64,000 nt of DNA from Halomonas sp. McH1-25 (GTDB taxonomy: Bacteria > Pseudomonadota > Gammaproteobacteria > Pseudomonadales > Halomonadaceae): the NCBI RefSeq assembly GCF_022348165.1, contig NZ_JAKRFI010000007.1, forward strand, positions 1-64,000. Reading direction: 5' to 3'. The translations under genes were made by a program, and so were the position numbers. Positions 48,230-57,534 of this stretch are shown here, piece by piece; positions within the stretch are counted from its first letter, which is position 1; each line of letters opens with the position of its first letter. The notes beneath the pieces are model-generated. The model saw only the letters and a program-made list of their open reading frames with translations, did no database searches and had not been told where the DNA came from.

Positions 48230-49774
48230 ATGCATTCCCAGCGTCCAGACATCCTTGACCTTTTCGTGATTGGCGGCGGCATCAATGGTACCGGCATCGT
48301 CAACGACGCGGCGGGGCGCGGCCTGCACGCGGGGCTTTGCGAACAGGGGGATCTCGCCGGCGCCACCTCATCGGCTTCCAGCAAGTTGATCCATGGCGGT
48401 TTGCGCTATCTCGAGTATTACGAGTTTCGCCTGGTGCGCGAGGCGTTGCACGAGCGCGAGGTGCTGATGAAGAAAGCGCCGCATATCGTCTGGCCACTGC
48501 GCTTTATCCTGCCGCATCGGCCTCATCTGCGTCCGGCCTGGATGCTGCGCGCCGGACTGTTCCTTTACGATCATTTGAGCCGACGCAACGACCTGCCCGG
48601 GGCAGCGTCGCTGCGTTTCGGTGCCGACAGTCCGCTGAAGCCGGACATACGCAAGGGATTCGAGTATTCCGACTGCTGGGTCGACGATGCGCGTCTGGTG
48701 GTACTCAATGCGATCCAGGCTCGCGACGCGGGGGCGGAAATCCTGGTGCGCACACGCTGTGTCGGTGCCGTGGAGGAAAACGGCATCTGGACGATCACCC
48801 TCGAGGACCACCGCGACAAATCGACGTTTACCCGTCAGGCGCGAACGCTGGTCAACGCGGCAGGCCCTTGGGTCGAGTCGTTCATTCGTGGACAAACGCG
48901 GCGCTCGTCGCGCTACGCCATCAACATGATCAAAGGCAGCCACATCGTCACCCGGCGCATCAATACTGATGAGCGGGCCTATATCCTGCAGAATCGCGAC
49001 AATCGCATCGTCTTCGTGTTGCCCTATCAACAGGATTACAGCCTGATCGGCACCACGGACATCGGTTATCAGGGCGATCCGGCCGACATCGCCATCAGCG
49101 ATGCGGAGATCGACTATCTGCTCGAGGTGATCAACGACCACTTCCGCGATCCCCTGACCCGTGACGATATCGTGGCGAGCTATGCCGGGGTGCGTCCGTT
49201 ATGCGACGACGAGGCCGACAACCCCTCCGCCATGACCCGCGACTACACGCTGAGCCTTGACCGGGGCCAGGACGACCGCAGTGCCCCGATGCTGTCGGTG
49301 TTCGGTGGCAAGATCACCACTTACCGTAAGCTCGCCGAAACGGCGCTGGCGCAACTGAAGCCCTATTTGCCCACCATGGGGCGTTCCTGGACCAGCGAGG
49401 TGGGCCTGCCGGGTGGCGACATCCCGGGCCGGCTGGCGTATGCCGACGAACTGGAGCGACACTATCCCTTTCTCGGTCGGCCGCGTGCCGAACGCTTCGC
49501 GTCCAGCTACGGTCGCCTGTGCGAGCGTTTCCTGACGGGCAAGCAATCTGCCAGTGAGTTGGGCGAGGACTTCGGCGCCGGACTTACCCGCGCCGAAGTC
49601 GATTACCTGATCGACCACGAGTGGGCCCGCGAGACGCGGGATATCCTATGGCGTCGAACCAAGCTGGACCTGCAGCTAACCGAGGCTCAGAAGCGGCGAC
49701 TGGACGATTACCTGCACTATCGCCAGCAGCCTTCAGCGGTGCTGGCCGCCGAGCCGGCCGTGGTGCGCAAGTAA
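48230..49774 (+). CDS. glpD: Aerobic glycerol-3-phosphate dehydrogenase
   Basis: GlpD is the membrane-bound FAD enzyme that oxidises glycerol-3-phosphate to dihydroxyacetone phosphate and passes electrons to quinone. The 514-residue protein has the FAD-binding VIGGGINGTGIVNDAAGRG near residue 11, then SSASSKLIHGGLRYLEYYEF. It also has the GTTDIGYQGDP segment and a C-terminal domain with SVFGGKITTYRKLAETAL. The length matches E. coli (501). It completes the cluster with glpK and glpR and is preceded by a strong GlpR-type operator. Confidence 0.97.
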   Translation: MHSQRPDILDLFVIGGGINGTGIVNDAAGRGLHAGLCEQGDLAGATSSASSKLIHGGLRYLEYYEFRLVREALHEREVLMKKAPHIVWPLRFILPHRPHLRPAWMLRAGLFLYDHLSRRNDLPGAASLRFGADSPLKPDIRKGFEYSDCWVDDARLVVLNAIQARDAGAEILVRTRCVGAVEENGIWTITLEDHRDKSTFTRQARTLVNAAGPWVESFIRGQTRRSSRYAINMIKGSHIVTRRINTDERAYILQNRDNRIVFVLPYQQDYSLIGTTDIGYQGDPADIAISDAEIDYLLEVINDHFRDPLTRDDIVASYAGVRPLCDDEADNPSAMTRDYTLSLDRGQDDRSAPMLSVFGGKITTYRKLAETALAQLKPYLPTMGRSWTSEVGLPGGDIPGRLAYADELERHYPFLGRPRAERFASSYGRLCERFLTGKQSASELGEDFGAGLTRAEVDYLIDHEWARETRDILWRRTKLDLQLTEAQKRRLDDYLHYRQQPSAVLAAEPAVVRK

Positions 49775-49862
49775 CCTGCCTACGGACCGAGTCATGCGGT
49801 CAGCTACATGGTATTGGCCAATGGCGCCGATAGTTTGCTTGGCGCTGCGGATGGCCGCCAAG

Positions 49863-49903
49863 GTCACTATGATGGGTTGAATAATACCGCCTATCATAGT
49901 GAC
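49863..49903. promoter_or_regulatory. Perfect 11-bp inverted repeat upstream of the ankyrin gene
   Basis: GTCACTATGAT (49863-49873) and its exact reverse complement ATCATAGTGAC (49893-49903) are 19 bases apart, centre to centre 30 bases, about three helical turns. The second arm ends 15 bases before the ankyrin gene start, so a bound regulator would block transcription or translation initiation. The regulator is unknown. Confidence 0.6.
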
Positions 49904-49918
49904 TGCACGGAGAACACC

Positions 49919-50437
49919 ATGTCGCAAGCTCCCCAGGACGCCAAGCCGATGCCGGATGAAGAGACCATCGAACTGGCCACCAAGCTATTCAACTGTGCGC
50001 GAATCGGCGATACAGAGACCTTCCGCGAGTGGCTACCCCAGGGGCTCCCGCCCAATCTCTGCAACCAGAAAGGCGACAGTCTGGTCATGCTGGCCAGCTA
50101 CCATGGTCATATGGAAACCACACGTGTACTGCTCGAGCATGGCGCCGACCCCGAAATGCGCAACGATCACGGTCAGAATCCCCTGGCAGGCGCCGCTTAC
50201 AAAGGCAACCTGCCGATGGTCAAGCTGCTGTTGGAGCATGGCGCCGACGTCGATGGCTGCTCGCCGGACGGCAAGACGGCGCTGATGTTCGCCGCCATGT
50301 TCAACCACGTCGAGATCGTCGATTTTCTGCTTGCCAGCGGGGCCAATCCGCAGGCCACCGAAAGCCGTGGCATGACCGCCCGCGACCTGGCCCAGGCCAT
50401 GGGCGCCGAGGATACCGCGGCTCGTCTGGCAGAATGA
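49919..50437 (+). CDS. Ankyrin repeat protein
   Basis: A 172-residue soluble protein with about four ankyrin repeats. The clearest are GDSLVMLASYHGHMETTRVLLEHGADPEMRN (residues about 58-88), GQNPLAGAAYKGNLPMVKLLLEHGAD and GKTALMFAAMFNHVEIVDFLLASGAN (described in parts). No signal peptide or catalytic domain is visible. It should act as a cytoplasmic protein-binding module. Similar small ankyrin proteins (AnkB of Pseudomonas) accompany catalase, but no catalase gene is nearby. ATG 49919 follows GGAGA. Confidence 0.85.
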   Translation: MSQAPQDAKPMPDEETIELATKLFNCARIGDTETFREWLPQGLPPNLCNQKGDSLVMLASYHGHMETTRVLLEHGADPEMRNDHGQNPLAGAAYKGNLPMVKLLLEHGADVDGCSPDGKTALMFAAMFNHVEIVDFLLASGANPQATESRGMTARDLAQAMGAEDTAARLAE

Positions 50438-50455
50438 GCTGGCCTCCGTAAGTCG

Positions 50456-51214
50456 CTATACGGTGGACGACTGACGAGGGGCCTCGCTCGGTAGCGACAG
50501 GCCACCGTCCAGGTATTTGCCGTCGAATTCCGCGACGCAGGCAAGGGCATGGACATCGGGGATCTCGACCCACTGACGTTTACGAAATACCAGGCCCTGC
50601 TCGCGAAACACGGCGAAGGTCCGTGAGATATGCACGGTGGAAATGCCCAGCAAGTCCGCGATGAGCTGTTGGGAAAGCGGTAGCTCAATGCGGTTGGCAT
50701 TGCAGGCGCCGATACGCTGCATGCGTTGCAGGGTTTCGTAGAGGAAGTGCGCCAGCTTCTGCTGGGCGTTGCGGCGGGCCATGTTGATCAGCCGCTCGGT
50801 CAGCAGCGCCTGGTGGTGGCCGGCGATGGTGAAGAACAGCGAGGTCAGCGTCGATGACTCGTCGAAGACTTCCTGCAGGTGCTTGTGCGGGAAATAACAT
50901 ATCTCGCTCTTGGTGAGCGTAACCACGGTGTTCAGACGATGGTGGAAGGCGTACTCCCCGAGTCCGATCACGTCACCCGGGATGTGAATATCGAGAATCT
51001 GCCGCGTGCCGTCTTCCATGTAGCGGCAGGAAAACGCCCAGCCCTGCGATAACACGCCGAAGCGGCCGGCGGGGTCGCCGGTTTCCCACAGCGTAGTCCC
51101 GGCGTTCACACTGACCGGGTTGACCTCGAGTTTCTTCAGAAGGTGCTTGTCCCTGTCGGACAAAGGGGCGAAGTGACTGAAATGACGTATGAAACAGCTA
51201 TCCGAGGGGCTCAC
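50456..51214 (-). CDS. Crp/Fnr family transcriptional regulator
   Basis: A 252-residue regulator with an N-terminal cyclic-nucleotide-binding type beta-barrel (about 25-145, with GTTLWETGDPAGRFGVLSQG and IPGDVIGLGEYAF) and a C-terminal helix-turn-helix (about 190-215, IADLLGISTVHISRTFAVF). The N-terminal cysteine cluster of oxygen-sensing FNR is absent, so it is probably not an iron-sulfur sensor. The effector is unknown. It is convergent with the ankyrin gene. Confidence 0.9.
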   Translation of the reverse strand: MSPSDSCFIRHFSHFAPLSDRDKHLLKKLEVNPVSVNAGTTLWETGDPAGRFGVLSQGWAFSCRYMEDGTRQILDIHIPGDVIGLGEYAFHHRLNTVVTLTKSEICYFPHKHLQEVFDESSTLTSLFFTIAGHHQALLTERLINMARRNAQQKLAHFLYETLQRMQRIGACNANRIELPLSQQLIADLLGISTVHISRTFAVFREQGLVFRKRQWVEIPDVHALACVAEFDGKYLDGGLSLPSEAPRQSSTV

Positions 51215-51415
51215 ATCCTGGCTCCTGTGTCGATTGACGGGCTAGCAAGCCGCACTGCATCACTGAGTTATTCAGTAGAATTATCGTGACATATCCTGCA
51301 GCGAATTGCCTCATCATGCCATCGGGTTTGCGTTAGCGCTTCGCCCAAGGTCGCCTTGTCGTGTCTGCTGCGCCCGGCAATGCTGGAGCGACACGCATCA
51401 TGCAGGGGACGCTCC

Positions 51416-52816
<1,401 letters not shown>

Positions 52817-52825
<9 letters not shown>

Positions 52826-52848
52826 CCGGACGGTGACCGGTTAACCGG
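52817..52848. promoter_or_regulatory. Tandem palindromic activator sites (candidate upstream activating sequence)
   Basis: The 12-bp perfect palindrome CCGGTTAACCGG occurs twice, at 52818-52829 and 52837-52848, a period of 19 bases (about two helical turns). The direct repeat extends to CCGGTTAACCGGACG. The first copy overlaps the stop codon of the sigma-54 activator. The pair lies about 170 bases upstream of a -24/-12 promoter, the usual distance for an enhancer of this activator class. Confidence 0.8.
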
Positions 52849-52887
52849 ACGCTTCGACAAGAGATGGTCAGGGCGCTTCGCTCGCTG

Positions 52888-52912
52888 GCGTCCGAATTCT
52901 CGGACGCTTTTT
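52888..52912 (+). terminator. Rho-independent terminator of the sigma-54 activator gene
   Basis: GCGTCCGA (52888-52895), loop ATTC and TCGGACGC (52900-52907) form a perfect 8-bp stem followed by five T. It separates the regulator transcript from the TRAP operon. Confidence 0.85.
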
Positions 52913-53002
52913 GCGCCAGCTGCTCGATTCACGCCTTCGGAGAGCCGTCCGTCCACCGGCATCATGCGTTAAGCGACTATCACTCATGATTTTTATTGGG
53001 TT

Positions 53003-53018
53003 TGGCAGCGCCTTTGCC
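53003..53018 (+). promoter_or_regulatory. Sigma-54 (-24/-12) promoter of the TRAP operon
   Basis: TGGCAGCGCCTTTGCC has the invariant GG (53004-53005) and GC (53016-53017) separated by exactly ten bases, plus the TTTGC context of sigma-54 promoters. Transcription would start near 53029, 43 bases before dctP. It fits the sigma-54 activator encoded just upstream. Confidence 0.85.
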
Positions 53019-53071
53019 AGTGCTATGTCAGCCCCTTTGGGCCGGACAACAACAACAGCAAGGAGTCAGCC

Positions 53072-54196
53072 ATGCCAAGCAACCCAAGCACGCCATTCGC
53101 TCGCACCCTCATCGCCGCCGGTATCGGCGCGGCCGTGGCTGCATCGCTGAGCGCCCCGGCGATGGCCGAAGGGCCCAAGCGTCTCGATGTGGCGAGCACC
53201 TTCTCGACCCAGAACTTTCTGGGCGAGGGCGCCGTGCATCTGTCCGAGGAACTCGAGAAGGCCACCGGCGGTGAAGTCACGCTGCGCGTCCATGAACCCG
53301 GCGACCTGGTCCCCGCCTTCGAGGTCTTCAACTCGGTGTCGTCGGGCGCCGTCCAGGCCGGCTGGGACTGGATCGGTTACTGGGCAGGCACGGTGCCCAT
53401 CACCAACCTCTACGGCGCGTTGCCGTTCGGCCCCACGCCCGAGGCGTTCATGTCGTGGATGTGGGCCGGCGAGGGCACCGAGCTGCTGCAGAAGGCCTAC
53501 GACCCGTACGGCGTAAAGGTGCTGCCGTGCTTCATCTCGCCGCAGGAAACCGGTGGCTGGTACAACAAGGAGATCAACACGCCCGAGGATTTCGAGGGCC
53601 TGTCGATGCGCATTTCCGGTCTCGGCGCCAAGGTGCTCAACAAGCTGGGAGCCTCCACGCAACTGGTGCCGGGCAGCGAGATCTACCTGGCCCTGGAGCG
53701 CGGGCGTGTCGACGCCACCGAGTTCTCGGTGCCGCAGGTCGATGCCGCCATGGGCTTCGACGAGGTGGCCGAGTACTACTACTTCCCCGGCTGGCACCAG
53801 AGCGCGAGCTGGTTCTCGCTGCTGATCAACCAGCAGGTCTGGGACGAATACAGCGACGAGCGCAAGGCGCAGTTCGAGACCGCCTGCCGTGCCACCCTGC
53901 AGTGGGCCATGGCCGAGGCGCCGCCGGAGCAGGTGCGTACCATTCATCAGCTCGAGGAGAAGGGCGTCAAGGTGCGCCGCTTCCCCGACGAGGTCATCAA
54001 TGCACTGCAGGATGCCTGGGTCGAGGTGCGTCAGGAAGAGATGCAGAGCAACCCCGACTTCAAGGAAGCCTACGAGTCGCTGATGCAGCACGTGCAACTG
54101 ATCGATGAGTGGTACGAACTGCAAGCGTTGCCGGCACCCAAGCCGATCCAGGGCGAGAACCAGCCCACGCCGGTCCAGGCTGAAGGAGACGCGTGA
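53072..54196 (+). CDS. dctP: TRAP transporter solute-binding protein DctP (TakP-like)
   Basis: The periplasmic substrate-binding component of a tripartite ATP-independent transporter. The 374-residue precursor has a signal peptide (hydrophobic about 10-28, cleavage near APAMAEG). The mature part contains FISPQETGGWYNKEINTPED and RISGLGAKVLNKLG with the arginine that usually binds the substrate carboxylate, then YLALERGRVDATEFSVP and YYYFPGWH. This pattern resembles Rhodobacter TakP, which binds 2-oxo acids, so a monocarboxylate or 2-oxo acid is likely, without proof. Start follows AAGGAG. Confidence 0.92.
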   Translation: MPSNPSTPFARTLIAAGIGAAVAASLSAPAMAEGPKRLDVASTFSTQNFLGEGAVHLSEELEKATGGEVTLRVHEPGDLVPAFEVFNSVSSGAVQAGWDWIGYWAGTVPITNLYGALPFGPTPEAFMSWMWAGEGTELLQKAYDPYGVKVLPCFISPQETGGWYNKEINTPEDFEGLSMRISGLGAKVLNKLGASTQLVPGSEIYLALERGRVDATEFSVPQVDAAMGFDEVAEYYYFPGWHQSASWFSLLINQQVWDEYSDERKAQFETACRATLQWAMAEAPPEQVRTIHQLEEKGVKVRRFPDEVINALQDAWVEVRQEEMQSNPDFKEAYESLMQHVQLIDEWYELQALPAPKPIQGENQPTPVQAEGDA

Positions 54197-54831
54197 TGGC
54201 CGACGCCCGCCTTGCGCCCTGGCGTGAGCGCGGTGCGGCGGTGTGTGCCGCCCTGGCCAGGCCCCTGGTCTGGCTGGGGCTGTTCGTGGGTCGTGTCACC
54301 AGCTGGCTGGTCCTGCTGGTGATGCTGGCCGTACTCACCACCGTCACGCTCAACGCCCTGGGCATCAACGAAATCGCTCGCTGGCAGGAGGACGTGCTGC
54401 TTTTCGGCAATGCGCTGACCATCAACAGCGTGACCGAGCTGCAGTGGCATCTGTTCGGCGTTCTCACTCTGCTCGGCGGCACCTATGCCCTGCATCACGA
54501 CACCCATGTGCGCGTCGACCTGGTCTACCAGAAGCTCTCGCCGCGTGGCCGGGCCATCGTCGACATCCTGGGTCATCTACTGATGCTGATCCCGTTCTGC
54601 CTGCTGATCGCCTGGCTGTCGCAGCACTTCGTGGCGATGTCCTACGTGTCCGGCGAGCGCTCCAACTACGGCGGCCTGACCGATCGCTATCTGATCAAGG
54701 CGATGCTGCCGATCGGGCTGGTCTTCCTGGCCATCGGAGCGCTGGGCCAGGTGCTCAATAATCTGGCCGGCCTGTTCGATCCGTCCCGTCTGGCCGCGCC
54801 CACTCACGACAAGGAGCCGATCCATGGCTGA
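54196..54831 (+). CDS. dctQ: TRAP transporter small permease subunit DctQ
   Basis: The 211-residue small membrane subunit has four hydrophobic segments (about 33-53, 73-95, 116-138 and 163-188) and the family segment HLFGVLTLLGGTYALHHDTH with the VRVDLVY that follows. It anchors the large subunit DctM in the inner membrane. The ATG at 54196 shares one base with the dctP stop; a GTG one codon earlier is an alternative. It overlaps dctM by 8 bases. Confidence 0.93.
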   Translation: MADARLAPWRERGAAVCAALARPLVWLGLFVGRVTSWLVLLVMLAVLTTVTLNALGINEIARWQEDVLLFGNALTINSVTELQWHLFGVLTLLGGTYALHHDTHVRVDLVYQKLSPRGRAIVDILGHLLMLIPFCLLIAWLSQHFVAMSYVSGERSNYGGLTDRYLIKAMLPIGLVFLAIGALGQVLNNLAGLFDPSRLAAPTHDKEPIHG

Positions 54832-56179
54832 GTTTCTGGCCGAGTACGCCCTGGCCATCGCCATGGTCGTGGCCCTGTTGGCGGGGATCTTCACCGGCTA
54901 CCCGGTAGCGTTCCTGCTTGGCGGGCTGGGCATCGCCTTTGCCTTCATCGGCGGCATTCCAATCCCGTTTTTGGGGACGGTAGGATCGCGTATCTTCGGT
55001 GGGGTGATCGAGAACTGGCTGATGATCGCCATTCCGCTGTTCGTGTTCATGGGCCTGATGCTGGAGCGCTCGGGCGTCGCCAAGCGGCTGCTGTTGACCC
55101 TGCAGCGCCTGTTCGGGCGCACGCCCGGCGGTCTGGCCATTTCGGTGGCGATTCTCGGTGTGGTGATGGCGGCGAGTACCGGCATCATCGGCGCCTCGGT
55201 GGTCATGCTGGGTCTGCTGGCATTGCCGGTGATGATGAAGCAGGGCTACCGCGCCGAGATGGCCTGCGGCGTGATCGCCGCCTCCGGCACGCTGGGCATC
55301 CTGATCCCCCCCTCGATCATGCTGGTGCTGATGGGCTCGATCCTGCAGGTGTCGGTGGGTGCGCTATTCAAGGCGGCGATGATTCCCGGGCTGCTGCTCG
55401 GCGTGCTGTACATCGTCTATCTGCTGGTCACCGCCTGGCTCAAGCCCGACTGGGCGCCCCTGGCCGACCCCGATGCGGTGGACGCCGACACCACGCCGCT
55501 GCCGCTGGCACTGCTGCGCGACCTGCTCGGGCCGGTGGTGTTGATCGTCGCCGTGCTCGGTTCGATCATGGCCGGCATCGCCACCCCCACCGAGGCGGCG
55601 GCCATCGGCGCTGCCGGCAGCCTGCTGCTGGCGTTGGTGATGCGCAGCCTGGACTGGGCGACCCTGCGCGAGGCGGTACGCGAGACGTCGCGCACCTCGG
55701 CGATGATCCTGTTCGTGGTGATCGGTGCGACCTGCTTCTCGGTGGTCTTCAAGCGCCTGGGTGGCGACTACATGATCGAGGAGATGATCACCGGTACCGG
55801 CCTGGGGCCCTACGGGCTGCTGCTGTTGCTGATGGCGTTGATCTTCGTGCTGGGCTTTTTTCTCGAGTGGATCGAAATCAGCTTCGTGGTGCTGCCGCTG
55901 GTGGCGCCGGTAGTCGAACTGCTCGATTTCGGCCTTGGCCTGTCGGGTCAGGCGCTGCTGATCTGGTTCGCCATTCTCGTGGCGATCAACTTGCAGACCA
56001 GTTTCCTGACGCCGCCATTCGGTTATGCGCTGTTCTACCTCAAGGGCATCACCGAAGGGCAGATCGGCATCGGTACCATCTATCGCTCGATCATTCCCTT
56101 CGTGCTGCTGCAGCTCACCGGGCTGGCATTGTGCATTGCCTTCCCGTCGCTGGTGCTGTGGTTACCGGGGCTGCTGTGA
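54824..56179 (+). CDS. dctM: TRAP transporter large permease subunit DctM
   Basis: The 451-residue subunit forms the sodium-driven transport path. About twelve hydrophobic segments are visible, with MAASTGIIGASVVMLGLLAL and the conserved ASGTLGILIPPSIMLVLMG in the first half. The second half has ATPTEAAAIGAAGSLLLAL and the closing LQTSFLTPPFGYALFYLKG. It overlaps dctQ by 8 bases, so the subunits are translationally coupled. Sodium coupling suits a halophile. Confidence 0.95.
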   Translation: MAEFLAEYALAIAMVVALLAGIFTGYPVAFLLGGLGIAFAFIGGIPIPFLGTVGSRIFGGVIENWLMIAIPLFVFMGLMLERSGVAKRLLLTLQRLFGRTPGGLAISVAILGVVMAASTGIIGASVVMLGLLALPVMMKQGYRAEMACGVIAASGTLGILIPPSIMLVLMGSILQVSVGALFKAAMIPGLLLGVLYIVYLLVTAWLKPDWAPLADPDAVDADTTPLPLALLRDLLGPVVLIVAVLGSIMAGIATPTEAAAIGAAGSLLLALVMRSLDWATLREAVRETSRTSAMILFVVIGATCFSVVFKRLGGDYMIEEMITGTGLGPYGLLLLLMALIFVLGFFLEWIEISFVVLPLVAPVVELLDFGLGLSGQALLIWFAILVAINLQTSFLTPPFGYALFYLKGITEGQIGIGTIYRSIIPFVLLQLTGLALCIAFPSLVLWLPGLL

Positions 56180-56188
56180 GGAGCGCAC

Positions 56189-56761
56189 ATGGCCAAGCGT
56201 GTACTGATCGCCGGCGGCGACGAGCTGCTCGAAGCGCTGGCGCGAGCCTTCCTGGAAGAGGGCGCCACGGTGGCCCTGCTGACCCCCGAAGCCACCAGCC
56301 TGGAGCGGGTGCTCGACGGCTTGGGCGGCGAACGTGACGACCGCTTCGGCCTGGTGGCGGGCGACGGAGCGCTGGATACTCTGCTGGGCCGTCTGGGCCG
56401 CCTTGACGTGCTGGTCTGCGCGCCCCAGGCGTTGGCCCGCAGTGTGCCGCTGGAGCGTCGTCTGGTGGAGCAGGTGGCAGGCCCGTCGAGCCTGTTGCAG
56501 GTCGCGCGAGCCTGGATGCACGGCCGCGGCGGCGGGCGCCTGGTAGCCGTCGCGCCGGATGGCGATACCCAGGCAGCCAGCATGGTACGCGACGCCCTGG
56601 CGGCATTGGTGCGCAAGCTTGCCGATGCCAGTGGGCCGGGGGTGCGGGTCAACCTGCTGTGTCCGCAAGGCGCGTCGAGCGCTGCGGTCGCCGATTGCGC
56701 GCGTTTCCTGGCCGGCGGAGCGGGCCGGGCGCTGAACGGACAGGTGCTGACGCTGACCTGA
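56189..56761 (+). CDS. Degenerate SDR-like protein at the end of the TRAP operon
   Basis: A 190-residue protein with the overall run of a short-chain dehydrogenase: an N-terminal beta-strand and helix (RVLIAGGDELLEALARAFLE), DVLVCAPQA where active enzymes have VNNAG, and GPGVRVNLLCPQG where they have IRVNxIxPG. The TGxxxGxG cofactor motif is broken and the catalytic YxxxK is missing; the matching stretch reads ASMVRDALAALVRKLAD. It is shorter than active members (about 250). It starts 9 bases after dctM, so it belongs to the operon. Oxidoreductase activity is unlikely. Confidence 0.75.
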   Translation: MAKRVLIAGGDELLEALARAFLEEGATVALLTPEATSLERVLDGLGGERDDRFGLVAGDGALDTLLGRLGRLDVLVCAPQALARSVPLERRLVEQVAGPSSLLQVARAWMHGRGGGRLVAVAPDGDTQAASMVRDALAALVRKLADASGPGVRVNLLCPQGASSAAVADCARFLAGGAGRALNGQVLTLT

Positions 56762-56768
56762 TTCGGCG

Positions 56769-57446
56769 CTAGTCGATTCGGGACGCCACGGCGCCACGCA
56801 GGAACAATGTCACGCAGCGCTGCGCACGCGCATCGCACTGGGCATCGCTCGGTGAGATATCTCGACCCAGCAGGGCATCGACGTGCCACTCGCCGAGCAG
56901 CATGCCGATGAACATGCCGGCGGCCTCGCGGGGGTCGTCCAGGGCCAAGCCGCCCTGATGCACCTGCTCCTGCAGATAGTCGGCGAGCTGGCTGCGCGTG
57001 CGGTCGGGGCCGTGGCGCAGAAACAGCTCGCCGAGGTTGGGTGCACGCTCCGCCTCGAAGGCCAGGCCGCGAAACAGGCGAATCACCGGCGGATCGAAGA
57101 CCAGCGCCAGCATGCGCCGGCCCAGCTCACGCAGCACATCCTCGACGCGCTGATCGCTGCGCCTGCCTTCCTCGATGGCCGCCCAGGCAGTCGCCACATG
57201 ACGCTCCATGGCTGCCATGAACAGCCCTTCCTTGTTGCCGAACAGCTTGTAGAGCGTGGCCAGCGACCCCCCGGCGCGAGTCACTATCTCGTTGACGCTG
57301 GCGCTGGCATAGCCCTGTTCGAGAAACACGTCTCGAGCAGCGTCGAGCAGGCGCTCGCGGCGGGCCTGGCCGCGCAAGGTGAGGGGAGTGGGGCAAGTCG
57401 AAGGGGGGCGTTGCGAAGATGGCATAGGCGCAGGATCGAAAATCAT
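56769..57446 (-). CDS. TetR family transcriptional regulator
   Basis: A 225-residue repressor. The N-terminal helix-turn-helix (about 30-75) reads RLLDAARDVFLEQGYASASV and continues NEIVTRAGGSLATLYKLFGN, a clear TetR pattern. The C-terminal ligand domain resembles the AefR-like type. The start may be 57446 or the ATG seven codons later (57425). It is divergent from the emrA-emrB pair, with a palindrome between, so it very likely represses the efflux genes and itself. Confidence 0.92.
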   Translation of the reverse strand: MIFDPAPMPSSQRPPSTCPTPLTLRGQARRERLLDAARDVFLEQGYASASVNEIVTRAGGSLATLYKLFGNKEGLFMAAMERHVATAWAAIEEGRRSDQRVEDVLRELGRRMLALVFDPPVIRLFRGLAFEAERAPNLGELFLRHGPDRTRSQLADYLQEQVHQGGLALDDPREAAGMFIGMLLGEWHVDALLGRDISPSDAQCDARAQRCVTLFLRGAVASRID

Positions 57447-57454
57447 GGAAAGTG

Positions 57455-57476
57455 TAGTGTAGCATTCATTACACTA
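57455..57476. promoter_or_regulatory. TetR-type operator between the regulator and emrA
   Basis: TAGTGTA (57455-57461) and TACACTA (57470-57476) form a perfect 7-bp inverted repeat with an 8-base spacer, preceded by a third partial copy (AGTG). It lies 9 bases from the TetR gene start and 58 bases before emrA, a good place to control both. Confidence 0.75.
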
Positions 57477-57534
57477 TTGCCCAGTAGGTGCGATGCCTGG
57501 TCCGTCGTACCGATCATCGACATGAGGCAGCAGC

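Noticed and set aside
50456..51214. Crp/Fnr regulator as an oxygen-sensing FNR
   Set aside because: The N-terminal cysteine cluster needed for a [4Fe-4S] sensor is missing.
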